A stretch of 64,000 nucleotides of DNA from Phycisphaerae bacterium (GTDB taxonomy: Bacteria > Planctomycetota > Phycisphaerae > Phycisphaerales > SM1A02): assembly GCA_002862305.1 (NCBI GenBank), contig PKCS01000044.1:1-64000 (forward strand), read 5' to 3'. The position numbers were made by a program, and so were the translations under genes. Of the stretch, positions 8,414 to 19,583 are shown piece after piece (the stretch's first letter is position 1; each line of letters opens with the position of its first letter). Below the pieces are notes generated by a model that was not told where the DNA came from, made no database searches, and worked only from the letters and a program-made list of their open reading frames with translations.

Positions 8414-9391
8414 CTATGAACGCACGATCCCGTGGACGAACGGATCCGCCGGATCCAGGTGCAGCTCGCAGTTCCCGGTGATCCAGGCGCCCCCGGTGAT
8501 GGTCGGCACCACCACGCCGGGTCGCTCCTCCAGTTCACGGTACCTGCCGACGAACCGACTGCCGATGATCGATTCCTGGGCCCATGGCTGTCCGTTCCCG
8601 AGCATCCCGTCCTCCGCGAGGCACGCGAGCTTCGCGCTGAGTCCCGTACCGCACGGGGAACGGTCGTACTCGCCCCCCGGGCAGAGGACGAAGTTCCGGC
8701 TGTCGCAATCGGATCGGCCCGGCTCGTCGAACAGTTCGACGTGGTCGATCACGTGGTAGGTCCGCTCGCCGGTCCCGGGGTCCTCGTGGACGCCGTGGAT
8801 CGCGGCGGCCTCCAGCCCGCGACGGATCTGGAGCGCGTATTCGCGGAGTACCTCGAGGTCGGTGGTGGCCAGTTCCATGCCGTGGTCATCGACGATGAAG
8901 AACCAGTTCCCCCCCCAGGCGACGTCGCCCGTCACCGGGCCGATTCCCTCGATGTCGACCACCACGTCCCGTTGCTGCCGGAAGCTCGGGACGTTCTCCA
9001 CCGAGACCAGCCCGTTCTCCCCGAGGTGGGCCAGGACCGGTCCCACCGGCGTGTCGAGGGTGTAGCTCCCGCGTTGCACCCTCCCCAGCCTCGCCAGGGT
9101 CACCATGACCCCGATCGTCCCGTGCACGCACATGTGCAGGGTGCCGACGTTGTTGAAGAAGATCACGCCCGTCTCCGAGCCTTCCCGTTCGGGCTCCACC
9201 AGGAGGGCTCCGACCAGCGCCTCGTGCCCCCGGGGCTCGCAGACCACCGCTCGTCGGAAATCGTCGAAGCGCGTCCTCAGGTCCGCGGCCTTCTCCGCGA
9301 CCGTCGCGCCCTCGAGCCGCGGGCCGCCCGAGACGACCACCCTCGTGGGTTCGCCTTCGGTGTGACTGTCCATGACTCGAACCGGTTCCAT
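8414..9391 (-). CDS. 4-hydroxyproline epimerase (proline racemase family)
   Basis: 325 residues. The N-terminus VMDSHTEGEPTRVVV and the two catalytic cysteines, Cys88 (HMCVHGTIG) and Cys246 (DRSPCGTGLSAKLACLAEDG), identify the Cys/Cys class of the proline racemase superfamily, which interconverts trans-4-hydroxy-L-proline and cis-4-hydroxy-D-proline. Family members normally read M-C-G-H-G at the first Cys; here Gly is replaced by Val89, which is odd so close to the active site. First gene of a two-gene unit with the DapA-like deaminase. TAACGT stands exactly 6 nt before the ATG, with no Shine-Dalgarno. Proline racemase or 3-hydroxyproline dehydratase activities are less likely because both cysteines are present and the neighbours fit 4-hydroxyproline. 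Confidence 0.88.
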   Translation of the reverse strand: MEPVRVMDSHTEGEPTRVVVSGGPRLEGATVAEKAADLRTRFDDFRRAVVCEPRGHEALVGALLVEPEREGSETGVIFFNNVGTLHMCVHGTIGVMVTLARLGRVQRGSYTLDTPVGPVLAHLGENGLVSVENVPSFRQQRDVVVDIEGIGPVTGDVAWGGNWFFIVDDHGMELATTDLEVLREYALQIRRGLEAAAIHGVHEDPGTGERTYHVIDHVELFDEPGRSDCDSRNFVLCPGGEYDRSPCGTGLSAKLACLAEDGMLGNGQPWAQESIIGSRFVGRYRELEERPGVVVPTITGGAWITGNCELHLDPADPFVHGIVRS

Positions 9392-9397
9392 ATCGAG

Positions 9398-9403
9398 ACG
9401 TTA
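9398..9403 (-). promoter_or_regulatory. Putative -10 element of leaderless epimerase mRNA
   Basis: TAACGT on the minus strand, six bases, then ATG. Confidence 0.5.
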
Positions 9404-9468
9404 CCCGACCCGCTCGCGCCTCGCCCAGCGACATTGGGTATCCTTGATCCAGCCAAGGAGTCTCCGCC

Positions 9469-9984
9469 ATGCAACACCCGAACGTCCCCGCGGCCCTCAG
9501 CTTCGCGACCTTCGCCTCCGGGATCCTCGCCCTCTGCCTCGGTGGCTGCACCACCGTGGACGAGTACCACTCCCCGGTCGAGATCCGGCCGGCCGCCAAC
9601 AGCGAGTTCAAGGGCTGGCAGCGGACCGACTTCCACGTCGGGGGACTGGACACCTGGGTGGCGCCCCAGGCCACGGTGGATCTCGAGGAGATCGAGTTCG
9701 CGGTCGCCTCGACCACCCCCCACGGGGACCACGTCGTGCTCATGGAGTTCACCCCCGAGGGTGCCGAACGCATGCGGTCGCTCTCGACCCGTCGCATGTC
9801 GCGACCGGTGGTCGTCCTGCTCGATGGACGGGTGATCGCCGCCCCGGTGCTCATGAAGCCGGTGGAGGGATCCCTGGTCGTGAACTTCGGCTCCGACAGG
9901 AAGGACGAGAAGGCCGCGCGCGAACTGGCCCGTGCCATCGATCGTCCCCGGAAGGAACCACCCGGCTCCTCGTCCCGGGGCTGA
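9469..9984 (+). CDS. Lipoprotein with SecDF P1-head-like domain
   Basis: 171 residues. Signal peptide with lipobox LGGC (Cys27), so a lipid-anchored periplasmic protein. The mature part contains VVLMEFTPEGAERMRSLSTRR followed by RPVVVLLDGRVIAAPVL and a G-x-L-V-V-N-F-G stretch, the same order as the SecD periplasmic 'head' (beta-alpha-beta: 'eLTpeGa.kf..lT', 'iaivlDg.VisAPvi', 'G...I.G'). A stand-alone lipoprotein version of this head is unusual; function unknown. AAGGAG lies upstream of the ATG and TATCCT (9431-9436) could be the -10. The next gene is aroC, 24 bp downstream, possibly co-transcribed. Confidence 0.75.
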   Translation: MQHPNVPAALSFATFASGILALCLGGCTTVDEYHSPVEIRPAANSEFKGWQRTDFHVGGLDTWVAPQATVDLEEIEFAVASTTPHGDHVVLMEFTPEGAERMRSLSTRRMSRPVVVLLDGRVIAAPVLMKPVEGSLVVNFGSDRKDEKAARELARAIDRPRKEPPGSSSRG

Positions 9985-10008
9985 CCCTTTACCTCGGAGG
10001 TCCTCGCC

Positions 10009-11196
10009 ATGCCCGCACTCAGCTACCGCACCGCAGGGGAGTCGCACGGTCCCGGGATGTTCGCGCTGATCGACGGGATGCCCCAGGGCCTCGAACTCGA
10101 CGTCGAATTCATCAACATGGAACTCCTGCGTCGCCAGGGGGGCTACGGACGGGGCGCCCGGCAGTCCATAGAGACCGACCGCGTGGAGTTCCTGAGCGGC
10201 GTCCGTCGGGGGCACACCACCGGCTCGCCCCTGCTGCTCCAGGTCGTCAACAAGGACAGCCGGCTCGACGACCTCAAGCGCACCCCACCGGTCCATCGCC
10301 CGCGTCCGGGGCACGCGGACCTCGCGGGCAGCGTCAAGTGGCTGACCACCGACTGCCGGGAGACGCTCGAACGGGCCAGTGCCCGGGAGACCGCGGCCCG
10401 GGTGGCCGCCGGTGCCGTGGTCCGCTGCCTGCTCAGGTCGTTCGGGATCGAGGTCTTCGGTTTCGTCCGGGGCGCCCTGGATGCGATCACCGACGTCGCG
10501 CCCGACGAGGACAACTGGCACGAGCTCCGTGCCGCGCGCGATGCCAGCGACGTCTACATCCCCGATGAAGGCACCAGTGAACGATTGCGCGAGGCGATCC
10601 GGCAGGCGAAGTACGACAAGGACACGGTGGGGGGGTTCGTCGAGGCCCACGTCTTCGGGTGCCCGATCGGGCTGGGATCCTGCATGCACTGGGACCAGAA
10701 GCTCGACTCGAGGATCGCGGGGGCGGTGATGGGCATCCAGGCGTTCAAGGCGATCGAGATCGGGCTCGGCCGGGAGTGTGCCCGCCGGACCGGTTCCGAG
10801 GTCCACGACCCGATCGCCTTCGACGAGTCCCGACGCGACCGGCCCTCCATGGGCTACGTGCGGTCCTCCAACAACGCGGGTGGCCTGGAGGGCGGGATGA
10901 CCAACGGCATGCCGGTGGTGGTCACGGGCACCATGAAGCCGATCAGCACCCTGCTCCGCGGCCTGCCGAGCGTGGACCTCAACACCAAGGAGTCCCAGAC
11001 CAGCCAGTACGAGCGTTCCGATGTCAGCGCGATCTCCGCGGCGAGCGTGGTCATGGAGAACGTGGTCGCCTTCGAGATCGGTCGTGCGTTCCGGGACAAG
11101 TTCGCCGGGGACTCGATGACCGAGGTCCGGGCCCAGCACGCCGCGTACCTCGAGCTGGCCCGGGAGCTCTCCCTCGGCACCCCCGAGGAGGCCTGA
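10009..11196 (+). CDS. aroC: Chorismate synthase
   Basis: 395 residues, usual length. Converts 5-enolpyruvylshikimate-3-phosphate to chorismate with reduced FMN. Signatures: SYRTAGESHGPG at the N-terminus, the GYGRGARQSIETD region for FMN/substrate contact, GHADLAGSVKW, RASARETAARVAAGA and the SSNNAGGLEGGMTNG region. A GGAGG 8 nt before the ATG supports this start. It follows the SecD-head lipoprotein by 24 bp and is convergent with the next gene (9 bp between stops). Confidence 0.96.
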   Translation: MPALSYRTAGESHGPGMFALIDGMPQGLELDVEFINMELLRRQGGYGRGARQSIETDRVEFLSGVRRGHTTGSPLLLQVVNKDSRLDDLKRTPPVHRPRPGHADLAGSVKWLTTDCRETLERASARETAARVAAGAVVRCLLRSFGIEVFGFVRGALDAITDVAPDEDNWHELRAARDASDVYIPDEGTSERLREAIRQAKYDKDTVGGFVEAHVFGCPIGLGSCMHWDQKLDSRIAGAVMGIQAFKAIEIGLGRECARRTGSEVHDPIAFDESRRDRPSMGYVRSSNNAGGLEGGMTNGMPVVVTGTMKPISTLLRGLPSVDLNTKESQTSQYERSDVSAISAASVVMENVVAFEIGRAFRDKFAGDSMTEVRAQHAAYLELARELSLGTPEEA

Positions 11197-11205
11197 ATCC
11201 GGGCT

Positions 11206-11850
11206 TCAGCCCACCGGCCCCGCGTAGAGCCACTGCCCGTACCCGATCGTGAAGGCGATGTCCCCCAGCAGTGCATGCTGCAGGTCCGCGATCCACCCCG
11301 AACCGCTCCGCAGGTAGGTGCGCATGAAGATCGCCCCACCCACCAGGGTCAGGAGGGGTGCGGTGAGGTTCAGGAAGATCACGTGCGAGAAGCCGAAGCA
11401 GATCGCACCCACCACGATCATGCCCGCGCCGGAACCCAGCGCGAGCCGGTAGCGTGACGCGAACCACCTCCGGAAGACGATTCCCTGGGGGACCACCGAG
11501 AGCAGCGGGTACGCGACCAGCACGATCACCCAGACCGTGGGATTGTTCGCGGGGAAGGTGAATGCGGGCTGGTCGGAGATCAGCTCGTAGAGCAGGAACA
11601 GCAACGGCCCCCCCGCGAGCACGGTGACCGCCACTTCCACCAGCGCCCGCTTCCTCGACCACGTCCGCGCCCCGGATGGTCCCGTGGTGGTCCCCGACCG
11701 CCGTGTGATCCAGAACAGGAGCAGGCAGCCCGCGGTCGCGAGCCACAGCACCGGCAGCGGCGACACCCTGATGCCGGAGGCCTTCAGGCCGACCAGGCCC
11801 AGGGGGAGGGCGATGAAGAGGGCGACGAGCTCGAGGAGGCGATTCCCCAT
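11206..11850 (-). CDS. CPBP-like membrane protein with degenerate active site
   Basis: 214 residues with about six hydrophobic segments. YPLLSVVPQGIVFRRWFASRYR, FGFSHVIFLN and LQHALLGDIAFTIGYGQWLY match the three motifs of a CPBP intramembrane-protease subgroup whose usual first motif is YPQE-x(2)-[YF]R. Here the Glu is Gly (PQGIVFRR), so the metal/water-activating Glu appears to be lost while Arg and the histidines stay. It may be a non-catalytic homologue. The start at 11850 is chosen because TATCCT lies exactly 6 nt upstream and the first hydrophobic segment follows directly; upstream ATG/TTG in frame (11898, 11904) would add a charged extension. Confidence 0.7.
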   Translation of the reverse strand: MGNRLLELVALFIALPLGLVGLKASGIRVSPLPVLWLATAGCLLLFWITRRSGTTTGPSGARTWSRKRALVEVAVTVLAGGPLLFLLYELISDQPAFTFPANNPTVWVIVLVAYPLLSVVPQGIVFRRWFASRYRLALGSGAGMIVVGAICFGFSHVIFLNLTAPLLTLVGGAIFMRTYLRSGSGWIADLQHALLGDIAFTIGYGQWLYAGPVG

Positions 11851-11856
11851 GGGGTC

Positions 11857-11862
11857 AGGATA
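11857..11862 (-). promoter_or_regulatory. Putative -10 element of leaderless CPBP-like gene
   Basis: TATCCT on the minus strand, six bases, ATG. Supports the shorter start. Confidence 0.5.
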
Positions 11863-11954
11863 ATCAACCTGATCGACATCGATCGCGATCCCCGGCATGG
11901 TCAATCCATGGGTGTCGACTTGAGCTCGGACCGGAAACGAATATGGTCGTGGTC

Positions 11955-13124
11955 ATGAATCCCCTCGTCCTGCCCTCGCTGGTCCTGGCCGCCGCCTGCA
12001 CGGCGTCCCTCCCCGCCGACGTCCTGACGGTGCCCGGAGACCATCCGAGCATCGAGGCGGCGGTGCTCGCCGCCGAAAACGGGGACGAGATCAGGATCGG
12101 GCCCGGGACGTGGTTCGAGAACCTCTACGTGGGCAAGCGCCTGACCTTCGTCGGGGCCGGGCAGGGCCAGACGATCATCGACGGCTCCCGGCCCACGCTC
12201 TACGCCTTCGGGAGCTGCATGGTGGTCACCGGGATCGCCGCCGACGTCCCCGTGGTCACCATCGAGTCCCTGACCCTGCGCAACGGGGCCGGTTCCGAGA
12301 TCTACGGGGTCGTGCGCGGGGGCGGGATCTACAACGAGGGTTCCAGGGTCGTGCTCAACGAGGTGACGATCGAGGACTGCGCCGTCGTGCCGCAGAACCC
12401 CACCGACACCGAGGGGTGGGGGGGAGCGATCTGCAGCTACCTCGGTGACTGCGAGGTCAATTCCTCGATCCTCCGGAACAATTCGAGCTTCACGCGGGGC
12501 GGGGCGATCCTCTGCGACTTCGGCGACGTGGTCATCAACGACACCCTGGTCACCGGGAACACCGCCGCCTTCCAGGGGGGCGCGATCTTCCTGGGTGGCA
12601 ACGCGAGCTCGCTGCAGTGTCGCCGATCCACCGTCTGCGACAACCAGTCCGCCTACGGCGGCGCGCTCGCCCTCTTCGGGTTCTCCGGATTCGAGCTGGA
12701 GGACAGCGCCTTCACCGGCAACCTCGCCGGGGACGGCGCGGCCCTCTACATGGAGGCGACCGTCTCCTCGATCGCGGCCTGCTCCTTCGAGCACAACCTC
12801 CCCGACCCGAACGGCGCGGTGATCCGAATCCTCGACCAGCCCGCCTTCCCGGACGGGGAGTCCATCGAGGTCTCCGGCAGCGTCTTCTGCGACACCGACC
12901 AGGGCGACTGGCGCTCGTTCATCTCCCAGCCGCTTCCCAACCAGTTCGCCGGCACCTGCGGTTCCCCGGCGGACCTCGACCGCGACGGCCTCGTCTCGGG
13001 GGTCGACCTCTCGATCCTCCTGGCCAACTGGGGACCCGTCGGTCCGGGCGTTCGCGGTGACCTCGACTGCGATGGCCTGGTCTCGGGCGAGGACCTCGCC
13101 AGACTGCTCGCCGACTGGTCGTGA
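11955..13124 (+). CDS. Secreted parallel beta-helix protein with C-terminal dockerin-like repeats
   Basis: 389 residues. Signal peptide MNPLVLPSLVLAAACTASLPA; then TVPGDHPSIEAAVLAAENGD-x-I-x-I-GPG, the usual entry to right-handed beta-helix proteins, followed by many short turns (GGGIYNEGS, GGAIFLGGN, YGGALALFG) to about residue 325. The C-terminus has two EF-hand-like repeats: DLDRDGLVSGVDLSILLANWG and DLDCDGLVSGEDLARLLADWS, the dockerin-like tail common in Phycisphaerae exoproteins. Probably a surface or extracellular carbohydrate- or adhesion-related protein; no catalytic site recognised. TATGGT is 7 nt before the ATG at 11955; an in-frame ATG at 11943 is the alternative start. Confidence 0.8.
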   Translation: MNPLVLPSLVLAAACTASLPADVLTVPGDHPSIEAAVLAAENGDEIRIGPGTWFENLYVGKRLTFVGAGQGQTIIDGSRPTLYAFGSCMVVTGIAADVPVVTIESLTLRNGAGSEIYGVVRGGGIYNEGSRVVLNEVTIEDCAVVPQNPTDTEGWGGAICSYLGDCEVNSSILRNNSSFTRGGAILCDFGDVVINDTLVTGNTAAFQGGAIFLGGNASSLQCRRSTVCDNQSAYGGALALFGFSGFELEDSAFTGNLAGDGAALYMEATVSSIAACSFEHNLPDPNGAVIRILDQPAFPDGESIEVSGSVFCDTDQGDWRSFISQPLPNQFAGTCGSPADLDRDGLVSGVDLSILLANWGPVGPGVRGDLDCDGLVSGEDLARLLADWS

Positions 13125-13164
13125 AACCATCCCGTCGCCCGCCCGCCCCGGTCGGCGCGCGGGC

Positions 13165-13170
13165 TAGACT
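13165..13170 (+). promoter_or_regulatory. Putative -10 element of leaderless acylase mRNA
   Basis: TAGACT, six bases, ATG at 13177; the same hexamer and spacing precede radA. Confidence 0.55.
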
Positions 13171-13176
13171 GGTCCC

Positions 13177-15666
13177 ATGAGCAACCCACGATTCCGCGTA
13201 CCTCCGTCGACTCGCCCGGCCCGCCGGTCGATCCTCGTCTCCGCCGCCGCCCTGCTGGCGATCGGCCCGGTCCTCGCCGCGGGATCCGGAACCGACCTGG
13301 TGGACCCCACGGTCCGGACCAGCGGATCCCTCGCCTCGCCTTCGGTCGGGAGCCCGATCACCATCGACTACGACGAGTTCGGGGTCCCCACGGTGGAGGC
13401 CGCGGATCGGGGTGATGCCTACTTCGCGGAAGGCTACCTGCACGCCCAGAACCGATTCACCCAGATGGACCTGAGTCGCCGGTTGTCCGCGGGGGAGCTG
13501 GCCGCGCTGATCGGGCCGGACATGGTCGGTCGCGACCGCGAGGCCCGTGGCTTCCGGATGCGTCGGACCGCGCTCGCGGTGGTGGCGGCGATGGACGACG
13601 CGCAGCGTGCGGTGCTCGCGAGCTACACCCGGGGGGTCAACGCCGGACTGGCCGACCTGCCCTCCCCGCCGCCCGAGTACGCGGTCATCGGGGCCGCCCC
13701 CTCCGAGTGGTCGGAGGAGGATTCGGTCCTGGTGATGCTCTCCTTCATGCGGATGCTCGACTGGACCGCGCAGAGCGAGGCCAGGCACGCGGGGTTCTTC
13801 ATGGCGATGCCGGCCCCCGTCCGCGAGTTCCTCACCCACCCGGTCTCCCGCCTCGACGCACCGGTGTCCACCCTGGAACGTCGGCGCCCCTCGATCCTGC
13901 CGATCCCCTCCCGGGAGGTGATCAGTCTCCGGGAGCTGGAGCCGATCCCGGAAACGGTCGTGGTCCCGCCCGGCGGGGGTGGCCCGCCTCGTGGCGACTT
14001 CGATGGATTCGACGGTTTCGGTGGTGGCGACGACGACGATCCCGGGGAGGACGACGCCCCGGATGCCCGCGATCCCGGGACCCCGGGCTCCAACAACTGG
14101 GCGTTGGCGGGAACTCGCACCGCCGACGGTCGCGCGATCCTCGCCAGCGACCCCCACCTCGGGCTCACCCTGCCCGGGGCCTGGTACCGCATCCGGATGA
14201 CCTGGCCCGACCACGACCTCGTCGGGCTCTCGATCCCCGGGATCCCCGGCGTCATCATCGGATCGAACGGGCACGTGGCCTGGGGGTTCACCAACCTCAC
14301 CGGCGACCTGCAGGACCTGATCCAGCTGGAACTCCATCCCGATGATCCCGGTCGCTACCGGACCGCCGATGGCTGGGAACCCTTCGGGGAGGCCCTCGAG
14401 GTCATCGAGGTCCGGGGGAGCGACCCGGTCTCGCTTCCCCTGCGCACCACCCGGTGGGGGGTGGTGAACGGGACCTATCGCGACGCACGCGGCGTCGAGC
14501 AGGACGCGGTGGTCGAATGGGCGGGACTGCACCCCGAACTCTGCAACTTCAAGCTCTTCGAGCTCGAGGAGGCGCGCACCCTCGAGGACGCCCTCGCGGT
14601 GCTCGGGACCTGGTACGGACCGCCGCAGAACGCGGTCGTCGCGGCCGCCGACGGTCGGGTGGGCTACACCATCACCGGGTTCCTGCCCGATCGCGGCGAG
14701 CTCGACGGGCGACGTCCCTACGGACTCTGGGACGGTACCGAGCCGTGGACCCGTCGTCCCTCCGCCCCGCGTCCGCTGGTGATCGACCCGCCCTCGGGGT
14801 TCGTCCAGACCGCCAACAACCGCACCACCGACCTCGCCGCCTCCCGCCGACTCGGCTACGCCTGGGCACCGCCTTCGCGTGCGCGGCGGATCGCCGACGT
14901 CCTGGCCCTCACCAACGACGCGGACGAATCGGACATGCTCGAGCTGCAGATGGATCCGACGGTGCTCGCCTACGGTCCCTGGCGGACGCTGATCCTGGGG
15001 GTGATTCCCCCCGAGGAGTCGGATCCCGAACTGGCGGCGGCCCGCACGTCCCTTCTGGAGTGGAACGGTCGCGCCGAACTCGACCAGACCGCGGTGTCCC
15101 TGCTGGGGGACGCTCGTGACCGGATGATGGGGGACCTCACGGCCTCGATCCGCGACTGGGCCGAAGCCCGGGGACTGGGAACGGCGATCGTCATCCCGGA
15201 GATCAGCGACGAACCCTACCTGCGGGTGATCGAGGACCGGAAGGCCAACTGGCTGCCGCCCGGACCGGACGCGGACTGGCCCGACTGGATCCGTCGACAC
15301 GTCCGCGAGTCGGTGGCCTCCGGGGCGCTGGTCCCCTGGGGCGAGCGCAACCGGGTGACCCTCGAGAGCCCGCTGGCTCCGATGGCCCCGCCGCCGATGG
15401 ACCGGATGCTCCGGTCCGAACTCGGCCCGCAGTCGGGACACTGGTACGCCCCGAAGGTGCTTTCCGGTGGATTCGGGGCGAGCGCCCGCCTGGTGGTCAG
15501 TCCCGGGCGCGAATCCGAGGGGATCCTGCTCACGCCGGGCGGGCAGTCCGGCAACCCGTTGTCACCCCACTTCCGGGACCTCACCTCCAGCTGGGTCCAG
15601 GGCGAGCCGATGCCCCTGCTTCCGGGACCGGCGGCGGCGTCCTTCACCATCGTTCCCGAGGGCTAG
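13177..15666 (+). CDS. Penicillin acylase family protein (N-terminal nucleophile amidohydrolase)
   Basis: 829 residues. Tat/Sec-like N-terminus with RRSILVSAAALLAIGPVLAAG. The alpha-chain part carries DEFGVPTVEA, AYFAEGYLHAQNRFTQMDLSRR and the beta chain begins at Ser305 (PG-SNNWALAG), the autocatalytically exposed nucleophile, followed by LASDPHLGL and GIPGVIIGSNGHVAWGFTN. The linker just before the Ser (about 265-303) is extremely Gly/Asp/Pro rich (FDGFDGFGGGDDDDPGED), the presumed excised spacer. Family members cleave amides such as beta-lactams or acyl-homoserine lactones; the substrate here is unknown. The leaderless pattern (TAGACT-N6-ATG) fixes the start. Its stop is one base from that of convergent clpB. 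Confidence 0.9.
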   Translation: MSNPRFRVPPSTRPARRSILVSAAALLAIGPVLAAGSGTDLVDPTVRTSGSLASPSVGSPITIDYDEFGVPTVEAADRGDAYFAEGYLHAQNRFTQMDLSRRLSAGELAALIGPDMVGRDREARGFRMRRTALAVVAAMDDAQRAVLASYTRGVNAGLADLPSPPPEYAVIGAAPSEWSEEDSVLVMLSFMRMLDWTAQSEARHAGFFMAMPAPVREFLTHPVSRLDAPVSTLERRRPSILPIPSREVISLRELEPIPETVVVPPGGGGPPRGDFDGFDGFGGGDDDDPGEDDAPDARDPGTPGSNNWALAGTRTADGRAILASDPHLGLTLPGAWYRIRMTWPDHDLVGLSIPGIPGVIIGSNGHVAWGFTNLTGDLQDLIQLELHPDDPGRYRTADGWEPFGEALEVIEVRGSDPVSLPLRTTRWGVVNGTYRDARGVEQDAVVEWAGLHPELCNFKLFELEEARTLEDALAVLGTWYGPPQNAVVAAADGRVGYTITGFLPDRGELDGRRPYGLWDGTEPWTRRPSAPRPLVIDPPSGFVQTANNRTTDLAASRRLGYAWAPPSRARRIADVLALTNDADESDMLELQMDPTVLAYGPWRTLILGVIPPEESDPELAAARTSLLEWNGRAELDQTAVSLLGDARDRMMGDLTASIRDWAEARGLGTAIVIPEISDEPYLRVIEDRKANWLPPGPDADWPDWIRRHVRESVASGALVPWGERNRVTLESPLAPMAPPPMDRMLRSELGPQSGHWYAPKVLSGGFGASARLVVSPGRESEGILLTPGGQSGNPLSPHFRDLTSSWVQGEPMPLLPGPAAASFTIVPEG

Positions 15667-15667
15667 G

Positions 15668-18286
<2,619 letters not shown>

Positions 18287-18446
18287 GTCTCGGGTTCCTT
18301 TCCTGCGCCGTTCCCGACGGCGTTGAACCGGTGCAACGCCCGTGCCCGCCCACCCGCCTCCTGGAGCCAACGAGCGGGGGGGGCGCCTGCCAGAACAGCA
18401 GTCACCCGGACCGGAACGGCCGATTCGTGCCGGACCCGGCTCCGTT

Positions 18447-19349
18447 TCAGAGGTACCGGACCGGGAACCCCTCCGGCAGCACTTCCGGACGGTCCTGCAG
18501 CCAGCTGACCAGCCAGCGGAAGCTGGTGACCAGCCTCGGTCCGGGTCGGTTGAACATCTGGTTCCCGTCCACGAACGCGACGCGGCCCTCCTGCACCCCC
18601 GGGATCATCGACCACCAGTTGGTGTCCTCGAGGACGGCGCGCTCCTCCCAGCAGCGTTCCAGGGAGTACCCGCAGGGGCAGACCACCACCCGTTCCGCCA
18701 TGACCTCGAGGAGGTCCTCCGGGCTGACCTGGCGGGAGTCCTGACCGGCCTTCCCGAGGCTGTGCCGGCCGCCCGCGGCCTCGATGAGCCCCGGGGTCCA
18801 GTGGCCGCCGCAGAACGGGGGATCGGTCCATTCGAGGAAGAGGACCTCCGGCTGGGTCGCGTAGGGATTGACGAAGTCGATCGCCTCCCAGTAGCTCGCC
18901 CGCAGGTCCACCATCGCCCGTTCCGCCTCCGCGGACCGCCCGGCCGCCTCCCCGACCTTCAGCAGGTCGTCGAAGACGTCGAAGATCGTGCGTGGATCAA
19001 GGCTGAGCACCCGGGGTTCCGGCTTCATGGAGCCCGCGATCGACCGCACGGTGTCGAGGTCGATCGAACAGACCTCGCAGAGGTCCTGGGTGAGGACCAG
19101 GTCCGGCTCCAGCTCCCGGAGCAGGTCGCCGTCGAGTTCGTAGAGGGAGTCCCCGCGGGCGAGTGACTCCTTCACCTCCGCGTCGATCTCCGCACTGGTC
19201 CCCGCCCCGGTCCGCTGTCGGGTCAGGACCGGCAGGTGCGAGATCGATCGGGGGTGGTCGCACTCGTGGCTTCGTCCCACCAGCAGGGATTCGCCCCCGA
19301 TCGTGCAGAGAAGTTCGGTCGCGGATGGGAGCAGGCTCACGATTCGCAT
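18447..19349 (-). CDS. Cobalamin-binding protein, BtuF-like (no signal peptide)
   Basis: 300 residues of the class III solute-binding fold (BtuF/TroA helical backbone). MRIVSLLPSATELLCTIGG at the start, VGRSHECDHP, and PDLVLTQDLCEVCS match the cytosolic BtuF-like proteins found in many bacteria; VLFLEWTDPPFCGGHWTPGLIEAAGG is the C-lobe signature. There is no signal peptide or lipobox, so it does not look like the periplasmic component of an ABC importer and no permease genes are nearby. It may bind a corrinoid or metal in the cytoplasm (inference). TAGAAT lies 8 nt before the ATG. Confidence 0.75.
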   Translation of the reverse strand: MRIVSLLPSATELLCTIGGESLLVGRSHECDHPRSISHLPVLTRQRTGAGTSAEIDAEVKESLARGDSLYELDGDLLRELEPDLVLTQDLCEVCSIDLDTVRSIAGSMKPEPRVLSLDPRTIFDVFDDLLKVGEAAGRSAEAERAMVDLRASYWEAIDFVNPYATQPEVLFLEWTDPPFCGGHWTPGLIEAAGGRHSLGKAGQDSRQVSPEDLLEVMAERVVVCPCGYSLERCWEERAVLEDTNWWSMIPGVQEGRVAFVDGNQMFNRPGPRLVTSFRWLVSWLQDRPEVLPEGFPVRYL

Positions 19350-19583
19350 GGTTCCCGATTCTAGTCACGGTTCGATAACCACGTCGAACGGCGTCTTCTG
19401 GACCTTCCTCCGTCCGTCCGACCCGCACCACCCGCAGGACCGGACCCCCACTCCCGGAACCGTCGACTCCCGGCTTGCATGGCGTCGTCCTCGGAACATC
19501 CTGTGGTTGGATCGTCGCTGAGAACCCGCGGACGCGCTTGCCCGCGGCGCTCAGCGAATCGTCCGACATCAGGAGATGAAGAC

